Source of the DNA: Streptomyces lanatus
GTDB lineage: Bacteria; Actinomycetota; Actinomycetes; Streptomycetales; Streptomycetaceae
Length of the DNA stretch: 64,000 bases
Direction: 5' to 3'
NCBI RefSeq assembly: GCF_014655715.1
Contig: NZ_BNBM01000008.1
Location: 355,498-419,497 of the forward strand
Numbering within the stretch: the first letter of the stretch is position 1; the number at the start of each line of letters is the position of its first letter. Positions 50,520 to 59,680 of this stretch are shown piece by piece. The notes under the pieces are model-generated. The model did no database searches and was not told where the DNA came from. It saw nothing but the letters and a program-made list of their open reading frames with translations. The position numbers and the translations under genes were made by a program.

Positions 50520-52002
50520 GGCCGAGATCGGCGAGGAGTGGCGCGAACTGCCGAGATACCTCGTCGACGTTCTCGACGAGGTCTGCGCGTCGCTGGACGC
50601 CGCGGCCCTGCGGCAGGTCGTCCGCCGGTTCGGCGGGCGCAGTCGCGTCGCGGTGGAGAGCACCGAGCCGGTGGCGCGCAGGGTGGTACTGGTGCAGCTG
50701 ATGGAGGAGATGTGCCTCCAGGAGGAGGGGCTGGCCCCACTGGTCCGGCACCTCGAACTACGCGAGGGCAACACCAAGGGAATCCAGCGGCTGAAGGCGT
50801 CGGTGGCCGCCTGGGAGGTCGAGCTCTTCGCCGCGGAGGAGTGGAACGAGATCTTCAACCTGCTCGACGAGGTGCACGTCCCCGATCTGCGCCGCTGGTA
50901 CGCCGACTTCCTGCACTGCCGGGGGCGTTCCGGCCCGCCCGTCCACTGCACCGAGCCCTGGTCGGTGTTCCTGCACTCCGCGACACTCAACGCCCGTCCG
51001 CAGCAGGGCCTCCCCTGCTTCGAGTTGCTTCGGCAGCTGGCCCTGATATCCGACGGCGGCCGGCACTTCGCGCTGGCGGACTGGGCCGACACACACGACC
51101 CCGCCCCGGAGCCGTCGGAAACCCTGTACGAGCCGGCCGAGAAGACCGCGGCCACCCTGCGCACCGATGTGTGGAGCCCCACGAGTTACCTGGTCATCCG
51201 GTTACGGCCGATGCTGGACTCCGGCCGTGACACCGACATCCTGCTGTCGCACTGGTGGCGCGTGCACCCGGGGGAGCAGCAGCGGGGCGGGGACCGGCGC
51301 ATCTCGCTGGAGCAGGCCGAGAAAACCGTTCGCGCGCTGATCCATAACGCGGAGAGCGAGTGGGCATATCTCAGGGCGGACATCGCCGTCGAGTTCGTTC
51401 TACCGCATGCCCTGATGGACCTGCGCGTGGAACGATGGCGCAAGACCGCTTTCCAAGGAGTGGGTGGGGTGTTGGGGGAGGATCACCACGTCGTTCTGCG
51501 CAGTCTGGACCGTCATGACCGCCGTGACCTGCACGGGCGTTGGGGCAGCCGGTGGCGGGCGTTCACCGAGGGCAACGCCGGACGGGTGCACTGGTTCCCG
51601 GAGGACGGCAGAGCCCACTTACTGTCCGAGCCGCCCCCCGCGGTCGTAGTGCTCAGTGAGGCACCCGGGAGCGCACAGGAGGATGCCTGGGCGCACAGGC
51701 GTACGGACGAGTTCGGGGAAGCACTGCGTGCGGGCGCTCCGATCGTGCTCTGGGATCGCAGGGGACTCGCGGATACCGCGTTTCGCGAGGAGTTACGCGA
51801 TCTGCTGGAGCGTCATGACGCCCGGGCGTTGCCCGGTGTGGTCAAGGCGTTGCGCATTGCTGCCGCGGACCGCGATGCTGAGGCGAACGCTGTCGTCGGC
51901 CGTCATGTCGCTCTGCTGTGGGACGATCCCGACCGCATGCCGGTCGGTCCCGCCAGGAGTGGCGAGGACGCCGCCCGCACGGTCGTGGAGGAGGGCCAGT
52001 GA
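50506..52002 (+). CDS. VMAP-like protein (vWA-MoxR-associated)
   Basis: Protein of 498 residues without signal or membrane segments. The first 100 residues (WRELPRYLVDVLDEVCASLD, then AALRQVVRRFGGRSRVAVES) look like another effector-associated helical domain. The remainder resembles the VMAP C-terminal domain: LIHNAESEWAYLRADIAVEF, VLPHALMDLRVERWRKTAFQ, and PIVLWDRRG near the end. In ternary conflict systems VMAP links a MoxR ATPase and a vWA protein to an effector, and all three partners are adjacent here. The ATG at 50506 overlaps the protease gene; the stop overlaps the MoxR gene (GTGA). Family assignment is from recollection of motifs. Confidence 0.75.
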   Translation: MTQAEAEIGEEWRELPRYLVDVLDEVCASLDAAALRQVVRRFGGRSRVAVESTEPVARRVVLVQLMEEMCLQEEGLAPLVRHLELREGNTKGIQRLKASVAAWEVELFAAEEWNEIFNLLDEVHVPDLRRWYADFLHCRGRSGPPVHCTEPWSVFLHSATLNARPQQGLPCFELLRQLALISDGGRHFALADWADTHDPAPEPSETLYEPAEKTAATLRTDVWSPTSYLVIRLRPMLDSGRDTDILLSHWWRVHPGEQQRGGDRRISLEQAEKTVRALIHNAESEWAYLRADIAVEFVLPHALMDLRVERWRKTAFQGVGGVLGEDHHVVLRSLDRHDRRDLHGRWGSRWRAFTEGNAGRVHWFPEDGRAHLLSEPPPAVVVLSEAPGSAQEDAWAHRRTDEFGEALRAGAPIVLWDRRGLADTAFREELRDLLERHDARALPGVVKALRIAAADRDAEANAVVGRHVALLWDDPDRMPVGPARSGEDAARTVVEEGQ

Positions 52003-53144
52003 CGCCACCTGACGACACGCCGGTACCCGGTCCGCAGCCACAGCCGTCCGTCGTCGACGGCGAGCGGCCGCGCTGGTGGATCTACCGGGGCACCGGTGAG
52101 CCTCTGCACGACACCACGCTCGGGGAACTGCTCCCGCCCCCACCACCATGGCGCGCGTTCCAGGGCGAACCCGTGGTCGGCGCACCGCCGGACGACACGC
52201 AGGAGACCGCACGCCGACTGGGCGGGCACCGGCCGGCCGGGTACTCCGCGGCGTTCGCACGCCGTGAGGCCGACCTGGTCAACGCCTCCCTGATGTTGCG
52301 TCGTCCCTTGCTGGTCAGCGGTCGCCCGGGCACCGGCAAGTCCAGCCTCGCCTACCGGATCAGCCGCGAGTTACGCCTCGGCCGGGTGCTGCGGTGGCAC
52401 ATCACCAGCAGGACCACGCTCCAGCGCGGACTGTACGAGTACGACGCCATCGGGCGCGTCCAGGACACGGCCGCGCTCCGGGCCGCCGCCGGTGACACCC
52501 CCGCGGACCGGACGGCCGGCGAGCCGGGCTCCGCCCCGCCCGACATCGGGGACTACATCCAACTCGGCCCGCTCGGCACGGCGTTGCTGCCGTACGACGA
52601 GCCCCGCGTCCTGCTCATAGACGAGCTCGACAAGAGCGACCTCGATCTCGCGAACGACCTGCTCAGCGTGTTCGAGGACGGCACGTTCACCATCCCGGAG
52701 CTACGGCGGGCCCGGCGACGGAATCCCATGGTCCGGGTGCAGACCGACGACCCCGAGGGGGAGGCGGACATCGCCGCGGGCGTGGTGAACTGCCGCGCCT
52801 TCCCGATCGTCGTGATGACGTCGAACAGCGAACGGGAGTTCCCCGCCGCGTTCCTGAGGCGCTGTCTGCTCCTACAGATGCCGGAGCCGGGTGACGACGA
52901 CCTCGCGAGCATGGTCGCCGCCCACTTCGGGGACGAGTTGGCCGAGCGGTGGGGCGGCACCCTCATCGCCAACTTCCTCAAGCGCAGCCGTGAGCGCGGC
53001 GGGCTCTCCATCGACCAACTCCTGAACTCCTTCTATCTGGCCGCGTCCGGTTCGCCGCAGGACGACGACGACAAACTGCTCAGCCTCACCGAGGCCATCT
53101 GGCACCGGCTGGACGGGACCGGGCCGGCGGTGAGGGCCGAATGA
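51999..53144 (+). CDS. MoxR-type AAA+ ATPase
   Basis: ATPase of 381 residues: Walker A GRPGTGKS at 108-115, Walker B VLLIDELDKSD at 204-214, sensor-1 asparagine in VMTSNSEREFP, and an arginine-finger-like FLRRCLLLQMPEP. A proline-rich N-terminal segment of about 60 residues precedes the AAA+ core. MoxR proteins act as chaperone-like remodelers, usually with vWA proteins; the next gene encodes one. The GTG start has GGAGGAGG upstream and overlaps the VMAP stop; its own stop overlaps the next ATG (ATGA). Confidence 0.9.
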   Translation: MTPPDDTPVPGPQPQPSVVDGERPRWWIYRGTGEPLHDTTLGELLPPPPPWRAFQGEPVVGAPPDDTQETARRLGGHRPAGYSAAFARREADLVNASLMLRRPLLVSGRPGTGKSSLAYRISRELRLGRVLRWHITSRTTLQRGLYEYDAIGRVQDTAALRAAAGDTPADRTAGEPGSAPPDIGDYIQLGPLGTALLPYDEPRVLLIDELDKSDLDLANDLLSVFEDGTFTIPELRRARRRNPMVRVQTDDPEGEADIAAGVVNCRAFPIVVMTSNSEREFPAAFLRRCLLLQMPEPGDDDLASMVAAHFGDELAERWGGTLIANFLKRSRERGGLSIDQLLNSFYLAASGSPQDDDDKLLSLTEAIWHRLDGTGPAVRAE

Positions 53145-56100
53145 CGGACCCGACGGACGAACCACCTCCGGGCGGACCCACCTGGCCCGAATTCAGGGAC
53201 GCGCTCTATCTCGCGGCCTGCCAGGACGCGGCCGCGCCCTACCGCGACTGGTCGCCACCGCGCCCGATCCGGCCGGCCAACGATGTCGACCTGCCACCGC
53301 GCCGCCGCGGAACCGGCGAGCCGGACCCGCCTCCGGCACCGGAACCGCACGACGAGCCGGCCCCGGGCGCCGGCGCCGCGCACAACGGCCGGGCACCGGA
53401 CGGCCCCGGCCCCGCGGCCGGATCCCGTCCATTCCTGGACCGCGCCGAGGCCCTCGGCACGTTACGCGCGGACCCCGAGCCGGACTCGGAGCCCGTGACG
53501 TATCGCGAGACCGACGAGGAGAGCGCGGCGGTGTCCGCCCTCCCCAGGGGCGGCCTGGCCCTGGCCCGCGCCTTACGCCCCTTGCGCCTACGACGTCCCG
53601 AACCGGGCGCCCGGGAACTGGACGAAGAGGCGACAGTGGACCGGATCGCCGCGGACGACCTGTGGCTACCGGTCTGCCGCCAGCCCGACGAACGCCGCCT
53701 GAGCCTCGTACTCCTCATCGACAACGGCCCCTCCATGGAGCTGTGGACGAGCACAGTCCGCGAGCTCCGCGAGGTACTGGAGCAGACCGGGGCCTTCCGC
53801 AACATCACCGTGGCCCCCCTGGACGTCGGCGCGGCCGGACATGTCGTACGCCGTCAACGGCGACGCCCACCCACCGCTGCGGTCGGCCCGGACGACGTCG
53901 TGCTCGTGGTGACCGACGGCTTCGCCCAGTCCTGGCGCAACGGCAACGCCGCCGCGTTCCTGAGCTCCGCCGCCGGAACCTGCCCCACCGCGGTACTGAG
54001 CCTCATGCCGCAGGAGGTCTGGGAGTTCACCCTGCCCACCACGGTCCGGGCCCAGCTGGACGCGGCCGGCGCGGCCGTTCCCAACCGGATGCTGAGGCTC
54101 CTCGACATGAGCGGCTCCGGTGTGGAACTGGAGACGAGGACGCGCGCCGGCCGCTCGGACGCCGTTCCGGTGCCGGTGCTGGAGATGACCCCGGGATCCT
54201 TCGGACGCTGGGCGCGCCTGGTGGCCGGATCCGGGCGGCGGCACGCCTCGGCGGTGCTGCTCACCAGCCCACGCGGAGACCTGCGGGTGCCGCGGCAGTA
54301 TGTCCTGCCGTGGTCGGACGGGGCGCCCGAACGGGCCCGGGACGCGGTCAAGCAGTTCCTGGCCCAGGCGTCACCGGTCGCCGTGGCCCTGGCCCGCCGC
54401 CTTGCCGCGGCCCCCCTCAATCTTCCGGTCATGCGTCTCATCCAGCGTTCCCTGCCGGGTGCCGAGGCATGGAACCTCGCCGAGATCATGCTCTTCGGGC
54501 TGTTGCGGCGCACCGATCGGCGCATCGACGCGGAGGACGACCGGCAGGTCTCCTTCGACTTCGGTGAAGGCGTCAGGGAGGAGCTCCTGGGCCTGGGGTC
54601 GCGGGCCGAGACCATGGGGGTGCTGCGTCAGGTGGCGGCCCATCTCGGCCCGCGCCTGGCCACCACCATCGCGGGCGGTGAGAGGCTCGTCGAATGGCGG
54701 CTGAGCGCCGCTGACCCTCCCGTCACCGCGCGGACACGCCCCTTCGTGCGCCCCCTGCATTCCGCGCTCTCCGCCCTCTCCGGGCCCTACCTCGCCCGCG
54801 CCGGACGGCTCAAGCGACTACTGCGCGAAACGGATGTCAAGCCGCCACCGGTCAGTGTGCCGCAGAGTGATCCATCCACTACGGTTGGCGATCATCCGCA
54901 CTCGCCGCAGCCCGCCTCGAACGGGCAGGCAAACCCGTCGAAAAAAGCCCCAGGAGGTTCCGTGCCCACCGCGTCGCAGCCCGTCCCGACCGTAATTCGA
55001 ACGGATGCGCCGCCGCGCTTGTGGGGGAATGTTCCGCAGCGGAACCGAAACTTCACCGGGCGCGAAGAACTCCTCGACCACCTGAACAGGCGATTGACCG
55101 AGGGGACCACCGCGGTCCTCCCCGAAGCCCTGCACGGAATGGGCGGGGTGGGGAAATCCCAGATCGCGATCGAATATGTCTATCGACGAAGTCGTGACTA
55201 TCGACTCATCTGGTGGATTCCAGCCGAACAGACCAATCTGATCGTGCAGTCCCTGATCGAACTCGGGGAACAGATGAGCCTGCGGGCAGGCGCTGACCGA
55301 AGCGCTGTACCTGCGGTTCTGGAGGCCTTGCGGGTGGGCGAACCCTACTCGAACTGGCTCCTGGTCTTCGACAATGCGGAAGATCCGCATGAAGTCAGGC
55401 AGTTCTTCCCGAATGACGGGCCGGGGCGGGTGCTGGTGACGTCCCGAAATGCCCAGTGGTCGAGCTTGGCCAATTCCCTTGAGGTCGATGTGTTTGCACG
55501 TGAGGAAAGCGTGGCGCTGATCAAGCGCCGAAGTCCGGAGATTCCCCAGGACGCGGCCGACCGGCTCGCCGACTCGCTCGGCGACCTGCCCCTGGCCGTG
55601 GAGCAGGCCGCGGTGTGGCTCGCGGAAACCGGAATGCCGGTACATCAGTATCTCGATCTCTTCGAGACGAAATACGCGGAACTCCTCCGGGTGGATCCTC
55701 CGGCCGATTACGACCTGCCGGTGGCCGCGGCGTGGAACGTCTCACTGGACCGGCTGCGGGAGGATCACCCGGCGGCGCTCCAATTGCTTCAGGTCTGCGC
55801 GTTCTTCGCGCCCGAGCCGATCGACTGGGACTTCTTCTCCGCGGTCCGCGGCGTGGCGGCACCGACGGCATTGCGCGCCGCGCTGGACGACCCCATCAAG
55901 CTGGCGCGCGCGGTCCGCGAGATCGGACGGTACGCGCTCGCCCGCATCGACCACCGGAAGTCGACCATCCAGGTGCACCGTCTGGTGCAGCGCGTGCTCA
56001 TCGAGCAGATGAACAGCCACGAGCGCGCCGAGATGCGGCACTGCGCCCACGAGATCCTCGCGCACTCCGATCCCCGCAATCCCCAGCGCTCCTCCATGTG

Positions 56101-57487
56101 GCCCCGGTACTCGGCGCTGCTGCCGCATGTCCGGGCCTCCGGCATGGTCGAGTGCCAGGAGGGCTGGGTCCGGGAACTGGTGCTCAACGAGGCCCGGTTC
56201 CTGCTCGCCCGGAGCGACTACAAACCCGCCCTGGAGGCCGCGGAGGACGCCGCGTCCCGGTGGCGCAGCCTGCTCGGCGACGATCACGAGCATGTGCTGT
56301 CCATCGACCAGGTGCGGGTCGAGGCGCTGCGCTGGCTGGGGCGCTACACGGAGGCGTACGAGGTCCAGTCCGAGCTGGTCGAGCGCTGCCGCCGGGTGCT
56401 GGGGGAGAGCCATGAGTCCACCCAGCGTGCCCTGAGCTTCCTGGCGCTCGTCCTGCGCGCCCGTGGTGACTTCTACCAGGCCCGCGAACTGGACCAGCGG
56501 GCCCACGAGACGACCTTGCGGGAACTGGGCGCCGACGACCCCGGCACCTTGCAGGCCGCGCACAACTACGCGGTGAGCCTGCGGCTGGCGGGCGACCTGG
56601 AGCAGGCCTCCCGTCTGGACGAGGACACCTATCAGCGCAGAGTGGAGGTCATCGGTGACGATCATCTGCAGACCCTCAACACCCTGCACCAGCTGTACAT
56701 CGACCTCCAGGAACTCGGCAGGTTCCAGCAGGCCCTGGAGGGCCAGGAGGCGCTGCGGGAGCGGGCCGTGCAGATGCTCGGTGAGGAGCATTCGCTGACG
56801 GTCTGGGTCACCCGTGAACTGTCCGTCACCCGCCGCAAGATCGGGGACCACGCCGGTGCCCTGGACCTGTCCTCGAAGGTGCTGGACGTGCTGCGGCGCA
56901 AGCAGGGCGAGAAGTCCCTCGACACGGTCCGGGCGGCGCTGAACCACGCGACCGACCTGCGCCAGACCGGCGACCTCGCCGGTGCCGCGACGCTGGGCCG
57001 GCAGACCATGCTGTACATCCGCGAACTCCTCGGCCCCGAGCACCCCCACACCTACGCCACCGCGACCAACCTCGCGGTCACGCTGCGGCTGCTGGGCCAG
57101 ATCGAGGAGTCCCGCACCCTCGACGAGGAGGCGGTGCGCGGGCTGAGCCGGGTCCTGAGCGAACGCCATCCGCGCACCATGCTGGCGCGGACCAACCTCG
57201 CCAGTGACCACTTCGCCCTGGGCGAGGTGCGCCACGCCCACGACATCGACGTGGAACTGCTGCGTCTGAGCATCGAGGCCCGGGGCGAGGAACACCCCTC
57301 GACGCTGGCGATCCGGTTGAACCTGTCCTACGACCTCAAGGGCCTGGGCCAGACCGTCGAGGCGAAGGAGCAGTACGAACGGGCTCTGAGCTCATTCCGC
57401 CGGGTGCTGGGCATCGAGCACCAGGCCACCCGGGACGCCACCAACGGCATCCGGGCCAACTGCGACATCGACGCGCTCAGCATCTGA
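53141..57487 (+). CDS. vWA (SAV_2336-type)-NB-ARC-TPR fusion protein, FxsT-like
   Basis: Very large cytoplasmic protein of 1448 residues. Residues 1-160 are Pro/Ala-rich and disordered; about 185-560 is a von Willebrand A-like domain (LSLVLLIDNGPSM with a MIDAS-like D-x-x-x-S at 194-198; VVLVVTDGFAQSW). A low-complexity linker (about 570-615) leads to a STAND NTPase: P-loop GMGGVGKS 666-673, LLVFDNAEDP, VLVTSRNAQW, GDLPLAVEQAAVWL. Kinesin-light-chain-like TPRs fill about 1000-1440. The second half matches the NB-ARC/TPR protein (FxsT) of FxSxx-COOH peptide systems. An in-frame GTG with AGGAGG at 54962 could give that half separately. It probably oligomerises on sensing a signal. Confidence 0.85.
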   Translation: MTDPTDEPPPGGPTWPEFRDALYLAACQDAAAPYRDWSPPRPIRPANDVDLPPRRRGTGEPDPPPAPEPHDEPAPGAGAAHNGRAPDGPGPAAGSRPFLDRAEALGTLRADPEPDSEPVTYRETDEESAAVSALPRGGLALARALRPLRLRRPEPGARELDEEATVDRIAADDLWLPVCRQPDERRLSLVLLIDNGPSMELWTSTVRELREVLEQTGAFRNITVAPLDVGAAGHVVRRQRRRPPTAAVGPDDVVLVVTDGFAQSWRNGNAAAFLSSAAGTCPTAVLSLMPQEVWEFTLPTTVRAQLDAAGAAVPNRMLRLLDMSGSGVELETRTRAGRSDAVPVPVLEMTPGSFGRWARLVAGSGRRHASAVLLTSPRGDLRVPRQYVLPWSDGAPERARDAVKQFLAQASPVAVALARRLAAAPLNLPVMRLIQRSLPGAEAWNLAEIMLFGLLRRTDRRIDAEDDRQVSFDFGEGVREELLGLGSRAETMGVLRQVAAHLGPRLATTIAGGERLVEWRLSAADPPVTARTRPFVRPLHSALSALSGPYLARAGRLKRLLRETDVKPPPVSVPQSDPSTTVGDHPHSPQPASNGQANPSKKAPGGSVPTASQPVPTVIRTDAPPRLWGNVPQRNRNFTGREELLDHLNRRLTEGTTAVLPEALHGMGGVGKSQIAIEYVYRRSRDYRLIWWIPAEQTNLIVQSLIELGEQMSLRAGADRSAVPAVLEALRVGEPYSNWLLVFDNAEDPHEVRQFFPNDGPGRVLVTSRNAQWSSLANSLEVDVFAREESVALIKRRSPEIPQDAADRLADSLGDLPLAVEQAAVWLAETGMPVHQYLDLFETKYAELLRVDPPADYDLPVAAAWNVSLDRLREDHPAALQLLQVCAFFAPEPIDWDFFSAVRGVAAPTALRAALDDPIKLARAVREIGRYALARIDHRKSTIQVHRLVQRVLIEQMNSHERAEMRHCAHEILAHSDPRNPQRSSMWPRYSALLPHVRASGMVECQEGWVRELVLNEARFLLARSDYKPALEAAEDAASRWRSLLGDDHEHVLSIDQVRVEALRWLGRYTEAYEVQSELVERCRRVLGESHESTQRALSFLALVLRARGDFYQARELDQRAHETTLRELGADDPGTLQAAHNYAVSLRLAGDLEQASRLDEDTYQRRVEVIGDDHLQTLNTLHQLYIDLQELGRFQQALEGQEALRERAVQMLGEEHSLTVWVTRELSVTRRKIGDHAGALDLSSKVLDVLRRKQGEKSLDTVRAALNHATDLRQTGDLAGAATLGRQTMLYIRELLGPEHPHTYATATNLAVTLRLLGQIEESRTLDEEAVRGLSRVLSERHPRTMLARTNLASDHFALGEVRHAHDIDVELLRLSIEARGEEHPSTLAIRLNLSYDLKGLGQTVEAKEQYERALSSFRRVLGIEHQATRDATNGIRANCDIDALSI
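54952..54964 (+). promoter_or_regulatory. Internal ribosome-binding site and in-frame GTG
   Basis: AGGAGG (54952-54957), four bases, then GTG (54962-54964), which is in frame with the 1448-residue gene at residue 608. Translation from here would give an 841-residue NB-ARC-TPR protein without the vWA part. Confidence 0.6.
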
Positions 57488-59317
57488 GTCCGATGGCGCC
57501 GGGCGGGACGCGAGCCAGCCCGCCAGCGCCTCGGGACCGGACGGCTGCGTACCGAGCCGTCGGAGTGCCGTGTGGAGCGCCAGGACGATCTCCGGGCGCT
57601 CCACCAGCAGCCGGGCGGCGTCGGTCCGCTGTGCCAGCCCGATCCCGGCCCAGGTCTCGGGGGACGAGGGCTGCCGGCGGAACCAGTCCAGCGCCGCTTC
57701 CGTGTCCCCCGACACCAGCAGCACGTCTCCGAGGGTGGCGCCCTTGATGCCCAGGGGGTGCAGCTGTCCCTCGTCGATCTGGCGCCGTACGTCGGCGAAG
57801 GACTCCCGGTCGGTGCACCAGAGGCGGGCGAGCCACGTCCGCGCGGCTTCCCGGCCGGACGGCCCCGAGGCACCGCTCCCGGGCGGCCGTATCCGGGCGT
57901 GGGGCAGCTCCGCCGGTGGCGGCCGGCCGCTCGAGAACCGTTGGGCCAGGGACACCGCCTCCTCGGGCTCCACGGCGAGGTGCGCCGCACGCCACACGGC
58001 ACGCTCGGCGTCGTAGGACAGCTCGGCGGACCGGCGCGCGGCCGTGTGCGCGGGCTCGGGAGCGGGCGTCCGGCGGAAGAACGCCGCCAGCCCCTCCACC
58101 ACGAGCGCACCGGCCCGGCTCAGCCCCGGCGCGTCCTCCAGCGAGGCCAGAGCGGTGCCCAACTGCCGGTGGTGCAGGGTGAATTCGAATTCGGCGCGCT
58201 CCGGTTCCACGGCTGTGCGCGCCTGCCAGTAGGACAACACGCCGGTGAACGCGTGCGCGCCGAACAGCAGCCCCCGCAGCGGTCGGGGGTCGGCGCGCCA
58301 AGGGGCGAAATAGGTGGGCTCGGGGCCCTCGTGCACCGGGAGGAACAGCGGAACGAGTTCGGCGAGGGAGCTCAGCAGGTGATGACGGGCCTCGTGGATG
58401 AGGACGGCCGACATCGCCGAGGCGTCGAGGGGGAGGGACAGGGTCACCGCGCCCGGTGCGTCGGGGGCCGTGGCGCTGACGGCCCGCAGCTCGCTCGGGC
58501 CCTCCACCGGCACGACGGTCCTGACCATGGCGGTGACGAGCCGGTGGGCGTCGGGCTGTGTCCGGCGCAGCAGCGCGTCGCTCTCGGCGAGCAGACCGTG
58601 CCAGCGCTCCAGCGTCCGGGGCGCGAGCGAGACCGGATCGGTCAGGAAACGGAAATCGCGGAACGGGCTGAGATGGTCGAGGGCGGGTCCCGTGCCGTCG
58701 GGGCGGGGGAGCGGATGCCAGCCGTCCGCGGGCCGGGCCGGATCTTGCGGCAGCCGCACCGAACCCTGATCGCCGAGGACGAGGGTCCCGCTGGGGCCGT
58801 GCTCCAGCGTCACGACCGCCCAGTCGCCCCGGCCCACCGGGTCGGTCACTCCGAGCGACGGCAGCCAGAGCCGCCCGCGATAGGCCGGGACACGTAAGTT
58901 GACGCGCATGTCGGCTCGGACGGCCGCCGCGCCCGTCAGCGCCGCGAACAGGGAAGCCTCCGCCCACGCGGGAATCTGCGAGCCCACGGCCGCCGCCCCG
59001 TGCCTCAGCCGGCGCAGTAGGGGGAACGCCCAGGATCCGACGCACGGGTCCGAGAGAACGGCCTCGACGGCCTCAGGGGCACGCTCCTGTGCCCCGGCGA
59101 GCAGGCGCCAGGCCGTGGCCGGGCGGGTCGGTTTCTCCGGGGCCGGCCGCAGCACGTCCTCCGAGCGGCTCAGCCAGGTCAGGATCGCCGAGAGCGCGAG
59201 CAGCAGCCGACTGCGCTGCGAGGAGCGCAGCAGCCCCAGATCCGCGTCGTCCACCTGGCCCGTGGCCACCGCGGTCAGCGTCGGCAGGGGCAGGCGGAAC
59301 CTCTCAGCCCTGCTCAA
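57392..59317 (-). CDS. HExxH protein, alpha-ketoglutarate-type peptide beta-hydroxylase family
   Basis: Protein of 641 residues. The N-terminus (RFRLPLPTLTAVATGQVDDA, then RSSQRSRLLLALSAILTWLS) and the HExxH motif at 308-312 (VLIHEARHHLLSSLAELVPL) match the HEXXH domain family associated with FxSxx-COOH and related peptides, whose members hydroxylate peptide side chains using iron and 2-oxoglutarate. The C-terminal 200 residues are Ala/Arg-rich helices. Its TTG start overlaps the small peptide gene (TTGA), tying it to that peptide. Its 3' end overlaps the convergent STAND gene by 96 bp. Assigned from motifs and context; substrate unproven. Confidence 0.78.
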   Translation of the reverse strand: MSRAERFRLPLPTLTAVATGQVDDADLGLLRSSQRSRLLLALSAILTWLSRSEDVLRPAPEKPTRPATAWRLLAGAQERAPEAVEAVLSDPCVGSWAFPLLRRLRHGAAAVGSQIPAWAEASLFAALTGAAAVRADMRVNLRVPAYRGRLWLPSLGVTDPVGRGDWAVVTLEHGPSGTLVLGDQGSVRLPQDPARPADGWHPLPRPDGTGPALDHLSPFRDFRFLTDPVSLAPRTLERWHGLLAESDALLRRTQPDAHRLVTAMVRTVVPVEGPSELRAVSATAPDAPGAVTLSLPLDASAMSAVLIHEARHHLLSSLAELVPLFLPVHEGPEPTYFAPWRADPRPLRGLLFGAHAFTGVLSYWQARTAVEPERAEFEFTLHHRQLGTALASLEDAPGLSRAGALVVEGLAAFFRRTPAPEPAHTAARRSAELSYDAERAVWRAAHLAVEPEEAVSLAQRFSSGRPPPAELPHARIRPPGSGASGPSGREAARTWLARLWCTDRESFADVRRQIDEGQLHPLGIKGATLGDVLLVSGDTEAALDWFRRQPSSPETWAGIGLAQRTDAARLLVERPEIVLALHTALRRLGTQPSGPEALAGWLASRPAPSDSDAERVDVAVGPDAVGGVPGGLVLDAQHPAE

Positions 59318-59544
59318 CTCTCACGCGAGGCACCCGCCGGTACCACCGGGGCGGTTCCGCACAAGGCGGCCATGCCGCTCTCGCACAGGGGCATGGGAGA
59401 GGTCGTCAGGCCGCCCAGCAGGCCGACGAGTGCCGTAGGGAGCAGGTCGAGCCCTCCCAGATCGGCCAAAGGCACATCCGACAGGTCTATGAGGTCCGAC
59501 TGAAAGGACTCCACCGATACCGCTGTGTCCACCATGTCATCCAT
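59314..59544 (-). CDS. Putative modified-peptide precursor (FxsA-like leader)
   Basis: Peptide of 76 residues. The N-terminal part, FQSDLIDLSDVPLADLGGLD at residues 14-33, resembles the conserved region of FxSxx-COOH precursor proteins. The C-terminal part (TSPMPLCESGMAALCGTAPV, then VPAGASRES) has two cysteines (54 and 62) and no FxSxx ending. It is translationally coupled to the HExxH gene, typical of a precursor and its modifying enzyme. The start is uncertain: the ATG at 59544 is chosen, an ATG at 59535 is possible, and the frame is open to a TTG at 59580; none has a strong Shine-Dalgarno sequence. Confidence 0.62.
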   Translation of the reverse strand: MDDMVDTAVSVESFQSDLIDLSDVPLADLGGLDLLPTALVGLLGGLTTSPMPLCESGMAALCGTAPVVPAGASRES

Positions 59545-59643
59545 GGTGACGAACCCCGGGCCGCCTGGGAAGACCAGCAAATGGACAGCCGTGAGGACGG
59601 CACATGCGGGGCGACCGCAACATGAAATTGTTCTGGCCCCTCC

Positions 59644-59673
59644 TTGACAGCCCCCTCGTGCTGCCCGCAGGAT
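59644..59673 (+). promoter_or_regulatory. Promoter of the asparagine operon, probably leaderless
   Basis: TTGACA (59644-59649), 18-bp spacer, CAGGAT (59668-59673). The GTG start of the GntR gene lies 7 bp after the -10, so the transcript would begin at or next to the start codon. Confidence 0.55.
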
Positions 59674-59680
59674 CTCGTCC

